Source of the DNA: Baylisascaris procyonis
Taxonomy: Eukaryota; Nematoda; Chromadorea; Rhabditida; Ascarididae
Direction of reading: 5' to 3'
NCBI GenBank assembly: GCA_037389465.1
Contig: JAZARR010000221.1
Location: 4,008,501-4,072,500 of the forward strand
DNA length: 64,000 bases
Each line of letters begins with the position of its first letter. Within the stretch, counting starts at the first letter, position 1. A model generated the notes under the pieces. The model did no database searches and was not told where the DNA came from. It saw only the letters and a list, made by a program, of their open reading frames with translations. Made by a program: the position numbers and the translations under genes. This document shows, piece after piece, positions 38,603-49,105 of the stretch.

Positions 38603-38883
38603 ATCATTTCTTATCAACTGTAATCAGTTAATGAGGCAAAAATTATTGTCGCATGACTTTCTTTTAATTGGCCCTGCGTTCATAACCTTCCATAATAGGA
38701 AGGTTTTCATGCTTGTGAGTGCATGAAAAAACTCATTACATCGCCAACCCCTCAACCCCTCATGCATTTCTTCTATCGATTTTTGAAGGGAAAGTTATCT
38801 CAAATTGTAGCTTCAGAAAATCCCCTCTTCGTGTTACGTTTGCCGATGTAATTGTCGAATTTTGGGATTTCTAAAAGAATATT

Positions 38884-38885
<2 letters not shown>

Positions 38886-38938
<53 letters not shown>
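38886..38938. repeat. (TA)n microsatellite
   Basis: An uninterrupted run of about 26 TA units, 361 bases before the 79-bp tandem array. Confidence 0.95.
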
Positions 38939-38939
<1 letters not shown>

Positions 38940-39298
38940 CGATTTATAGCGAGTAAAAGATGCATTGTGATACTCGCATAAAATATTACTATTTGCAGTC
39001 AAACTGAGCGAATAACGAAAATATAATTGCATCCATATACCATCTCTACAAATGAATATTGGCTAAGCAGAATGACTGACGTTAGCCTCCTTATAAATTA
39101 TGAACCCGAGGAAATAAACGGGAAGTACCAACAATATCCAATTAGACAGATATGCGAAAACGATGAGAGAGTGGAGTCTCCATTAAGACGTCACTTTTCG
39201 CAGTATAAACAAATCAGCAAATAACAGTTGAATAACTTCAATTAGAACCGAGCATAAACCTGGCAAAATTCGAAGATGCATACAACAGTAATCTCCTA

Positions 39299-39619
39299 TA
39301 TAACCGTATAATGTAGTATTATAGCCTCCCGCAGATTAGTAACGCCATCGAACTTGAGGGCAACAAATGTGTCCACATATAACCGTATAATGTAGTATTA
39401 TAGCCTCCCGCAGATTAGTAATGCCATCGAACTTGAGGGCAACAAATGTGTCCACATATAACCCGTACAATGTAGTATTATAGCTTCCCGCAGATTAGTA
39501 ATGCCATCGAACTTGAGGGCAACAAATGTGTCCACATATAACCCGTACAATGTAGTATTATTATAGCCCCCGCAGATTAGTAATGCCATCGAACTTGAGG
39601 CAACAAATATATCCACGTA
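39299..39619. repeat. Four-copy tandem repeat, 79-80 bp unit
   Basis: Units start at 39299, 39378, 39457 and 39537, each beginning TATAAC(C)CGTA and containing GCAGATTAGTAAYGCCATCG and ACTTGAGGGCAACAAATGTG. The first three are nearly identical; the fourth has a three-base insertion (ATTATTATAG) and more changes near its end. High identity suggests recent or homogenised expansion. The unit length is not a multiple of three overall, so it is not a protein repeat. Confidence 0.9.
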
Positions 39620-42600
39620 TAGAACGTGCTATATTCGTCAGAGATTTTTCCCCATTTCTGTGACATTTTTATGAATTTAAATTTCGTATTTTCTTAATGG
39701 TTTGATTATCAAAATATTTCAATGCTCATATTTCATATGGTTCGTAATTTTATTTGCAAAGAATTTAGTTTTTTAATTTTCAAAAAATACCATCTCACAA
39801 TCCACTGAATATCATCAATCATCGATGAGAATTTCGAAAAATTTATCTACTTTGTTGCATTTATTATTTCCAAATTTCGTTGTTATTCATCTTCATACAA
39901 AGAGCAATGTTAAGAAATAGTTGTGACCATAGTTGATCTATTATAGCGATTTCTTCCGGATTAGTGATATTAGAAAAAAACTGTGCAATGCCTTCTTGTT
40001 TACATGATAGAAACATTGCGATTGAGCACTCTTTTTTTTTTCTTTTTTTAAATCAAAACTGCATTATTAATCGTTGGCGAAGTATCAATATCATATAAAG
40101 CTATTATCATGAATATTACCGCCGTTAGTATTTTGCGATCTAAGGCATATTCTGAAAACTATTGACTATTTTAAATGACTATTTGACTCTTCAACTTTTA
40201 TTATTACTCTTCACTTTATCATATGATATCGCTTTAATGTATGCAGTGTAGTTACTATTTCAGCTTCATAATTCTTCACATAAAGTATAGATTCCATCTT
40301 TTTCGAATAAACATTTTTGTTTTTAACTTTGATTCTGCTGTCTAAAATAAAAATAAAAAACTCGCGTCCAGCCCGTCTTTCAATGATTTTATTAGCAAAT
40401 TTGAATAAGGGAATATTGAGAAGGGTTGCAAACATAATGGCAAACCTCAAGTCTTGTAAACGTTTTGCATTCATCGATTACCTGATGTTTAAACGTTTTG
40501 AGAGGTCTTACAAACTTGCATTGTTCTTTCATAGCGACACAGGAGCTCATAACTAATGAAAGGTAACCTCATAACCGTATTCCCCTCAAGGATCATATCT
40601 GTTTGAATCAAAAATTTCTAATCATAGGTTTCATCGAGTATTTGATGAATATTACGCAATTCGACCGATTTGCCCACAAATAAATGTTTGAACGCATTTC
40701 CATACGAGTTCGACCGCAAAATGTCTTCGAGTATCACTGCTCATGATAGATAATATTTTAATATTTTCTACACCAATAAATATTTACTTAAACATAACAA
40801 TATGTAACTTCATATTACAAACATGAAAATTTTCAAAGCACTATATTGTTGAAACTATACTAAATAGCAATGCACTTTCGATAATTTCTTTAAATATAAT
40901 TTGCTTGCTATTTTCTACTAATATAAACATTTTCATTATATTTTACTACGACAGATGAAGCGATATAAATATTGATATAAGTAAGAATTTATTCTCTAAC
41001 TTTGTTATTTACTGTTCGAAACTTTTAACCTATGCTATACCACGCACTAGTAGAAGTGTATCTATTCGAAAAAAAAAACCGAAAACCAAACAATAATATA
41101 AAATAGAAAAGATTTGTGCATTACAGCTGTTTTTATATTGTAATAAACGTACGACCATCACAAAAAAAAAAAAAAAAAAAAAACAAGGAAAATTTGCATT
41201 CAATGGATGATCAGCATATCGCTTCAATTGATTGTGTACATTCAATAACAATCACATTAATAAGTTAAAAGAACGATACTATCGAAATGCCCCTCTTCAA
41301 TATTGACGGTCTATAACAGCTATCTGAGTAGTGTTTTATTTTATGCAAATGTTGTACATTGACAACACATAGAAATTTTTAGCGATTGTTTTCAACGATA
41401 AGTGGAAATTAATTAAAACTTAAGTAAAGGTATGGCACCATATCACTTCGATATTCTCGGAAGGTAAATTTCTTGCAGCTATCGACGTTGCTTATATGCT
41501 GGTGTGAGCATTTCCTGTGATATTTTCTGAAATATATAATATCAACGTTTAGATGGAATACAAGATGTGTACCACTAAACAAGCGTTAAATTATAAATTC
41601 GAAATTGTGTCGAAAACTGGAATTGGAAAGGGGTCAAAAGTTTCGAGATACCTCGAGATTCCAGGCATGCTACGCTACTGAAGATGCGTAAAAAGGGGAG
41701 GAGGGGGAGTGAAAGAATTGCGATGGTGACGTACTTCACCAGTCTAAATTCTTTAGTTTGAAAACTCAATTCAGTGGGAGACACCTGTTATCAAATAAGA
41801 AAAACCAACGTTGCTGCAACTAACGTTATACGGCATAAACAATTACGTCTACAGTGCATAAATATACATTTATAATAAGCGGCCAATATTTGCGACACGA
41901 TAAAAGGAGCACCTGCAACACGAAAACAACAGTAGCTATAATTCAATTTGTGCATCTTTTATTCCTATGCACTCTTTGTGAGAGAAGGAAGAGAGAAATG
42001 GAAGGGGGGAGGGGAAGAGGCGATGATAAGAGAAAAAGCCATACACCAACCAAAATTCCTATAATTACAGACAACAATAAAAGAACTTACATCATAATCA
42101 AGACTTTCAACCCAGGGCAGAAGTGTCCTCGTAACTGAGTGTAAGCTTGTCGCATCGACTTGTCTGCAGAACGAGGAGAAACAAGCATCCAGTAATGCTT
42201 GTACCTATAAGAAGTTTGCCTGATTTAAAGCATAACATGACACCAAAATATACGCATCTTATCACACCTCTTTCGTGAAAGATTAGCCGATATTGCCAAC
42301 GAATTGTGAGAAAGCAGTTAGGTCAAAGGTCATTTCTGCAAAATTCTATGTTTGCAGTCATTCTGTATTGTAAGCTCAAAGCATCGAACAAATATGTGAA
42401 AATATAAGCAAAGTATAGGAAACATAGGCAGAATCTGACACAATTAAATGGGAGCAAATATCTATCAAACTATTGTGATCACTTTCACACATATTTCAAC
42501 TACTGCATGAGATAAGAATACGACGGTGATGAGAATGGAGTTAAAAAATAGTATAGTAATTTATCAAATGACATCACGAAAACTATGAAATGAGATGAAG

Positions 42601-43084
42601 GTATACCATATGGCATTGAAGGGATGTTTTGTTGGATGCCGAACTCTCGGCTGACATACTTTCGTACTGATGTGCGATCAACTCGAGTGCAGCCCTCTGA
42701 ACATTACACTTCACATGATCAAATCACAAACCTCAACATATGGAGTAGGAAATGGAATCATTGAATCACACAATTTCTAGAAAACACTCAATAATAAATC
42801 CAATGACTTAGAGTTAAACCACTCCTAAACTCTAAGATCTATGCGAAACATCACTACTATCACATATGCAACTTTATACGGTATGTGTGATATTTGCATT
42901 TATACTGTATTTATATTCAAAAGGGGATGAGCTTGTACAGTACTCTCTAAAGGCATGGATACTATACAGTTTGATGCCATTGTGGATTTTTTACCGCTAA
43001 TATCTCAGTACTATTTTATAAACCGCTGGCCTATAAGAACTGAAATGAATAACTACAGGATCTAGATCATTGACTGTCACATAA

Positions 43085-43090
43085 TTTATT
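43085..43090 (-). terminator. Candidate polyadenylation signal of the Mlx/MXL-2 gene
   Basis: TTTATT on the + strand reads AATAAA on the minus strand, 220 bases past the stop codon. The poly-C tract at 43147-43164 would lie within the 3' UTR if this site is used. Confidence 0.35.
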
Positions 43091-43146
43091 GCATTGTCAC
43101 CTCACAACATACAAAGGTAGCCTGAATTTTTGTCATTCTCTCTCAG

Positions 43147-43164
43147 CCCCCCCCCCCCCCCCCC
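43147..43164. repeat. Poly-C/poly-G tract of 18 bases
   Basis: An unbroken run of 18 C on the + strand, preceded by CTCTCTCAG. It is in the presumed 3' region of the Mlx/MXL-2 gene, where the transcript would carry the G strand. Confidence 0.9.
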
Positions 43165-43309
43165 AATTGAGATGGTTGTCTTTAATGCTAAGGTACAGCG
43201 GCAGTCTACTAAAGAAACACTTTCGTGTTCGTCGAATAACCACAGAAATCGACTCAATCAATAAAATTCGGCTAAAATAAACACTGATTGATGAAAGTAT
43301 TTCTTTGGT

Positions 43310-44236
43310 TTAGTTGAGGCAGGATGCAATTAACAACTGAACCTGAGCAAGAAGTTGTGATAGATTTTCTTGGCTACTATCAACATCGGCTTTCAATTGG
43401 GTGATATATTCGGCGGCACGAAATAATATCGCAGCATTCGTCGTTTTGCACCCTAATGAGGTGAGTGACGATGGCAATAATTCTTTCAGTTCTTGATATC
43501 CATTCTGCAAATACTCTTATATTCTTGCAATTCATAATCTTACAAGCAAGCCTAATACTCACAATATGAAATTAGATATGAGAATAAGAAGCACAGAGAA
43601 TTTAAAAGAAAACTCTGAAAGGTCATATCACCTTTATGTAGATCGATAAAACCTGAAATTTATCAAAGAGTTGTTATGTTCGGTTATTATCCAATGGCGT
43701 CAACACTATATAACGCTAACCGTACTGACTGCTAAGTTATAAATATACTATTACTATAGTGTAATAATTCATATAAGCATCTTCGATTCGTGTAATGCTA
43801 AAAACAATGTACTACAATCATAAGCCAGAATCTGAATTTTTTGAACGAGCGGAAGTTTTCTAAAAAAATTAATGTCTAATAAAAATGAATCCAGGTAACA
43901 AAATAGCTTCAAGATACAAAGCTGAGAGGTGTTTACAAAATTAGAATACTAATTTAAAGCAACATTCGTCTCTAAGAATATTTAAATTTATACACATCTT
44001 CCACCCAGTATCTACTAACCTTACGACAACTTCGATCCCATAAAAAATGGATGCAAAATGCGAAACATATCAAGCAAACATAATATTGCCGCCACATAGA
44101 TGAATAATCAACGCACATTAATAGCCTCTCTTCGTTGTCTTTCGCAGCGTAAATGTGTTGCTTTCTTACGATCGGTCGTATCGGGACTCTTCTTTGGCTC
44201 GGCGGTTGCTGCTGCTCCGACTACCATTGGATCCAT
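43310..44236 (-). CDS. mxl-2: Mlx-type bHLH transcription factor (MXL-2-like), 2 exons
   Basis: Exon 1 is 44236-44117 and exon 2 43504-43310 on the minus strand, joined in phase 0 (104 aa). Exon 1 ends in the basic region and first half of helix 1, THLRCERQRREAIN. Exon 2 continues NGYQELKELLP, the loop with LGCKTTNAAILFRAAEYI (helix 2) and a short Leu-containing coiled end. The order and spacing match Mlx; the CERQRREAIN.GY form resembles C. elegans MXL-2, partner of the Mondo protein MML-1. The expected role is E-box binding as a heterodimer controlling metabolic and longevity genes. The protein is short: only about 30 residues follow helix 2. A TATAAATA element (44260-44267 on the + strand) lies just upstream. 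The assignment is firm; a longer C-terminal isoform cannot be excluded. Confidence 0.88.
44117..44160 (-). other. Exon-encoded DNA-contact region of the Mlx-type factor
   Basis: The basic region HLRCERQRREAIN carries the Glu and Arg residues that contact CANNTG boxes in Myc/Max/Mlx-family proteins (family knowledge). The usual His at the start of the ER.RR motif is present in the THLRCERQRR context. The splice junction falls directly after the REAIN turn, so any alternative downstream exon would keep DNA contact but change dimer choice. Confidence 0.6.
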
Positions 44237-44961
44237 TTTGCTGTCTGCCTAGCTCAAAATATTTATAGTCAATGAAACGAAATCAGGTACGGACAGCAGT
44301 CGTCGTATTATCCCCTCTGCCTTATTATTGTTGATTTTTTTAAAGGCTTAATAAAAACCTTAACCTTTTGTCTTGTTGCCAGATCGCACAGCATCTGGTC
44401 GAGCCTCGAAAGAGAAGAAATTTGAGAATCCTTCAGGGATAGATTAAGGGCGGAGGGCCAAAACAGGGACCGTACACACTTGCCCAACAACCTCGCTTTA
44501 ACAATGCCCTCTTCTTTAATAACTTCCTTTTCAAGAATTTCGAGAAATTCATAACCTCAGGAGTTACTATTCGAAGTTGTACGATATCTAATTAACAGCT
44601 GTACAGAGTAGTAATTCAGCCTGTCAGCTAAGTTAGTATTCACCCTGTTGGCCACTTATACATGTCATAGTAGTTAATATAACACATTTCTATGGACTTA
44701 CAAGTAGTAAATACTGGGTGCATTAACTTATAAAACGTTAATAAACAATGAAGAAATCAATGCTAGGTAAATGACAGGTGTATTGCATCGAGAAATAAAA
44801 AGATATTACGGAACTGAAAAAAAAAAGTTTTTTATAAAATACATGGACAATAGAGCACAAAACGCTCTGAAGTATCGAAAAAACCTAAAATCTCATAGAA
44901 GGTCGCAGAGTATTGAGAGAGCGGGGGGAAAGGTCACTGAGTAATGAGAGAGCGGTGAGGA

Positions 44962-44976
44962 GGGGGGGGGGGGGGG
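44962..44976. repeat. Poly-G tract of 15 bases
   Basis: Fifteen consecutive G on the + strand within a purine-rich stretch, about 80 bases upstream of the possible gene at 45059. Confidence 0.9.
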
Positions 44977-45058
44977 AGTGGAAGGGAGGGATATACGGGT
45001 GTTGAGCAACAATCAGATCTGTGTTCGAGTGAAGCTTTTGTTGTCGCAACAACGCACG

Positions 45059-45934
45059 ATGGTACCACCACCATCAAGTGTGTTCAGCCTCACGCGTTAT
45101 CGATCGATTCTGCATCGCATCAACGGCGCACGTGCTCGCGGTAATGCGCTCAAAACGTTGAATGTGCGACAATCAGTGTGTGCCGGCAAGTAGTGGCACC
45201 ACAAATGCAGTCTTACTGGGAAAGGATGTCATTGGGGAGATGGGGGAGGGGGAAAAAGACCAAATTCTAGGGGTCTATATTTTTAGAATGGCGCATCACT
45301 GCGGCGAAACTGCAGCCTTCTTTATACAGATGGCGCAAATGCACGAAGACCCATGCGAAGATCTACTTCAACTAATCCGACATTCGTATAGTTGACGCCA
45401 CCCTCTCCCAGATAAAACACTGGTTTATGAATTCGTTGCTCCAGAGGACTAAGGGATTATGGTGACCTTTGTAACTCTAAGGATGATTGATGGATTATAG
45501 GTGGCCGTTAAGAATAGAGCCCGTGACTTTTTTGCGTGACCCAGGGGCATAAGTCACCTGGAGAAGCCGTCCATTTTCTTCCCAGAGTCTTGTCAATCAA
45601 CAACTGCTTGCCTATACTGCAACTTAGTGAAGCGTGGAAGCCTTTTTTTTCTAGTTGCTCATTCCCACTTGCGTATTACAGAAAAACCCCGGAGAGTATG
45701 TTGATAACATCGCAACTTCGGCAACTCAGAGATCTCTGGATTCCTCGATCTATAATCCAAGACGCCATTGATGAATACAATAGACACACAAGGTCTCGCA
45801 TTGCGCTTTCAAGAATTAGGAAAGCGCATCAAAGCATAGCAGCGGCGCTATACAGAAAGATTGGAGGCTATAAGAAAGCTCTGTTTTTGAATCAGATTAG
45901 GGCTGATCTTGGCAGACCTTTCAACAATCCTTGA
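45059..45934 (+). CDS. Possible two-exon gene, unrecognised basic 127-aa protein
   Basis: Exon 1 45059-45189 and exon 2 45682-45934 join with matching phase (codon AA+A) through a GTAGTG donor and a TTACAG acceptor. The N terminus, beginning MVPPPSSVFSLTRYRSILHR, is poor in acidic residues and rich in Arg and Ser, which would suit a mitochondrial presequence. The second exon is helical and basic, with the segments LRDLWIPRSIIQDAIDEYN and ALSRIRKAHQSIAAALYRKI. I do not recognise the family. A 45333 acceptor-like site (TTTATACAG) inside the intron offers another exon in the same phase that soon stops. The evidence is phase match plus composition only. Confidence 0.3.
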
Positions 45935-47965
45935 ACTGTGCTTAGTCTTGGATTATAGGTCGTTCCCCCGTCAGACAGCATCCGACATACATCGACCAAC
46001 CTTTGAAAAATCAGTCAGATGGCTTCCCTTATTAACGACACGCGCGCATTCTCTCTCTGTCTCTCTTCTCGTGTGCGTATTTGTCTGTCTGCTGGCAGCG
46101 TTGCGTTTATCGCTATAGAGCTTGTGCATGCTTCGATTCCGCCTGGCTCAATGCCAAAATCGACCGCAACGCGTGGCTCTATACTTCCGCTTATGACAGA
46201 GTTTTTAAATCAAATCTAATTAGGTTGTTCTTCACAATTCATTACGGCTTTTATGTAAGGTATTTTCTCTATATTATCGACACCTGCAATCTATCAAAAC
46301 CAACGAAAATTTATCTGAATTCTTTGCTGCGTCCATCAAGTTTTGTTACAGCTGTCTGGCCATATCGGATTCTGCTTGTAGTTGATACAGGCTTTTGCGT
46401 TGTTGCTTTACTAAAGGTGAAGGGAGAGGGGGGGGGCGATGGTTGGAAAGGGTGGAAATTGAACATTATGGATCTTCGTTTTGGTGATAATAGTGAGAAA
46501 TGTGTGGTCGTTTTTCTAGCGGCACCAGGGTACCATCGAAATGAGGAAAGTGACTTCAAAGCTCTAAGCTTTATTGTTAGCTAGGTCCCCTCGTTGGAGG
46601 CATTGTTGGATTCCATGAAGAGATCGGAGCCCATTACCGAACGGAGCTTATGCACCTCTTTCCTCTCTTCATTCCTTTTCATAATTGATGCGTGTCATAT
46701 CATCGTCAATGCCGTTTGCTCTTTTCATTTATTCTTTCTCGCTTCACTATGCGGCAAATGTTCCGTATATGCAAGCTGTACTCGAAGCCTTCATATTTAC
46801 ATAAATAAAACAGATTTCGAGCTGTAGTTAGCTGTTGCATCTGAGGCTTATCGCATAATACAATATGTGAAGAGTTGAGACTGAGGTCGCATTGTTCTCG
46901 TTGTTGAGAAGGGAGCGACTCGTGCTCTTCGCTTCCCCTCCCCATCGCTTTCCTCTTGTTTTTCCGTTCAACCCCGTCTATATCGTCAATGTGCTTCCGC
47001 ATTCATGTTGTTTGGAGACACTAATTTTGCTTCCGTTATACGTGTGCAGAAAAAAATTTCAATATAGATGCTTCTTCAACATGTCTTTACCTTTGGAACT
47101 ATGTTGCTTTATAATATGGGCCGTTAGGAGAGTTGCGACATTACCATACGAACACTCAGGCAAAGGTACTATGTTATCCAAAAACAGTGACGAGTATGGC
47201 AATCAAAAACGAGTCGGCGGTGGCGATATTTTCTGCTTAAGTGCAACTTGACTACTGGCGTTTTTACCCTAACAATAAGGGGTCATCGGGCCTTTGAGTT
47301 CGCCTACCGTTGTGGGAATATTCATTTATGTTGTTTATCAGATGCTTTGAACGAACGTCCTACACAATCCATCCAGTGTTGCTAATCTGCAATTGCCACC
47401 AACATCACAACAGCCAATTCTCTTATGCGTCAAACTTTAAGCTTAATTGCTAGCACTGCTTTCTAAGGAACTTTTTAGAGGCGTTGTTCACTCTTTTTTT
47501 ATTTTTTTTTTATTTGCTTCTGGGTTCTGTAATATGTACATAATCAGATGGGAAGGATATGTTGTTTCGTCATTCTGGAGCTAATTTCGTTTGTTGATGG
47601 ATGCTTCTGTTAAGATTGGCCTTATGAATCTAAAGGTGATCCTTGTTTTATGTAATGGGGAATCTGATGATGTTCGCGTTACCGAATAGATGCTCCATAA
47701 TTGGGCGCATGAAGGGATAGAGGTCGACTTTTATTAAGGAATCTTTATTGACTGCTGCATTCTTCCCTTCGAGGCACTGTAATAAGAAGAGAGAGGAAAG
47801 GGTTTGCGAGGTGAGTAGATTGCCGCAGTCGTGACCGTTCTAAAAATCAAACCTAGTCATATGTATCCTCGTATGAAGGCACCGAATTTATAATGGCTAA
47901 AAAGATTAAGCTGTCACTTCTCTGATACCTCAATTTGTAGCCATCGTTTAACGAGGGCTGTATGT

Positions 47966-48400
47966 CAATAATAATGATAATAATAGTAATCTTTATTCGA
48001 AGCATGGAATTACACGTACAATATATGTACAGGGAAACAAAGCATATGTAACATCAACATTGAATATAACCATGCGTTTAAAAACCCAAAAAAGATAATT
48101 AGTGAAAACGAATATTGGAAATCAGTTGAATGAGGAAATATATGTGATAATTAGTCATAACTGATATGAGGCGCATATCGTCGACAAATCACACTGATCC
48201 AAACGTCTCTTAAAGCATAACAAATTACCAGCTATTACCACATTCATAAGGCAAATAGTTCCAGTTGGGAACAACGCGATAAGCAAAACAACTCTAAGCA
48301 CATCAGTTCGATTAGTCGATTTCCTTTCAATTTTAAGTGGAAAGGTTTCCGATGGTTTACCGTAGCAAAAACTGAATTTGAGTGTATTTATGTAGATCGT
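47966..48400 (-). mobile_element. 3' end of a dead CR1/L2/Jockey-type LINE
   Basis: On the minus strand the end of a non-LTR retrotransposon reverse transcriptase is recognisable across frameshifts: FAYRVVPNWNYLP (about 48290-48250) followed in the next frame by NVVIAGNLLCFKRRLDQ (about 48248-48198). This matches the family C terminus FF..RVV..WN.LP..VV.A.S...FK.RLD. After it comes a 3' untranslated stretch and an AATAAAG..(TTATTATCATTATTATTG) tail at 47991-47966, typical of LINE 3' ends. The upstream part is decayed or truncated. No target-site duplication was identified. Confidence 0.65.
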
Positions 48401-49105
48401 TTTTTGTCCTCCGATACGGTGTTATATTTAATTCCATTAGTAATGAAACCAGTCGTATATGAATGCGCAAACCTTTTTGTTTTATGCTCATAGAAAACTG
48501 TATGACGGCAGCTATGCGTTCTTATACAAAAACACAACGCTCACGGTTGGGTCACGGATTCTTGCCTGACTAATAGCCCATTTTATGACAGCGAATTCCA
48601 TTTCGATGTGTTTAAGCAGTCTACCGGTCAGGTACATTTGCATAAATGGGCAATAATATACGCACAAATGCAAAGGAAGTCCTTCATCGCTTTTAATGAG
48701 CGTTTTTCTTCAGTTTATCGTCTAAAACTTTATGCTGGAAATCAGAACAGAGGTCTGGGTAGTAAATATGGTCGATTGTGCCCGTGGTTAGCTCATCTTC
48801 AAACATCACCACCACAAGGAAGTGGTGGCATTGTTGTTGTTGTTATTGTGTCTATTACGAAAACGATGCTATGCCATTTATGCCGCATATAGCACCCATC
48901 TGTTTTCTTTTTCGAGTTGCTGCAGCAATATTTGTGGCGCAAATGTCGTGGCATCACTTGCTAGTCATGTTGGTCAAGAAAATGCACTCATATTTCTAAA
49001 TGCCTCTCTAATGCGTGCAATATCCTGTTAGAGATGTTAATTCTGCATTTGTTTCAGTTTTGTTGCCTTTGGGTATAGGCATCGGGTGGAGTCGAGTGCT
49101 ATACG

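Larger units (their letters stand above)
34525..43309. other. Gene-poor AT-rich region with repeats
   Basis: No gene is supported over nearly 9 kb. Visible structure is repetitive: a short direct repeat near 35633-35685, a two-copy 54-bp duplication (38495-38602), a (TA)n tract (38886-38938), a four-copy tandem array (39299-39619), a poly-A tract near 41161-41183 and a poly-C tract (43147-43164). A pyrimidine-rich stretch at about 38235-38312 produces chance open frames on both strands. Confidence 0.55.
44237..49105. other. Region between the divergently oriented Mlx and NCoR genes
   Basis: Contains a possible two-exon gene (45059-45934) and a LINE relic (47966-48400). The area 44.9-47.3 kb is less AT-rich than most of the window and therefore shows several long open frames (for example 46081-46584 and 46892-47251) without recognisable domains. 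From 48600 to 49105 I see no confident exon, though the 5' untranslated part of the NCoR gene may be here. Confidence 0.45.

Noticed and set aside
39398..39616. Minus-strand open frame with repeated ASSSMALLICG
   Set aside because: It is a translation of the 79-80 bp tandem array, whose unit is not a multiple of three; non-coding.
46081..46584. 167-codon plus-strand open frame
   Set aside because: Composition is hydrophobic and irregular, it runs through a G-homopolymer, and it has no domain or splice context. Likely chance in a less AT-rich patch.
46892..47251. 119-codon plus-strand open frame
   Set aside because: No recognisable protein features; adjacent frames are equally open.
48608..48892. 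Frame just before the NCoR start with QTSPPQGSGG
   Set aside because: It cannot be joined in phase to the exon at 49106 through a convincing donor. The 49106 ATG with a nearby acceptor is the simpler start.
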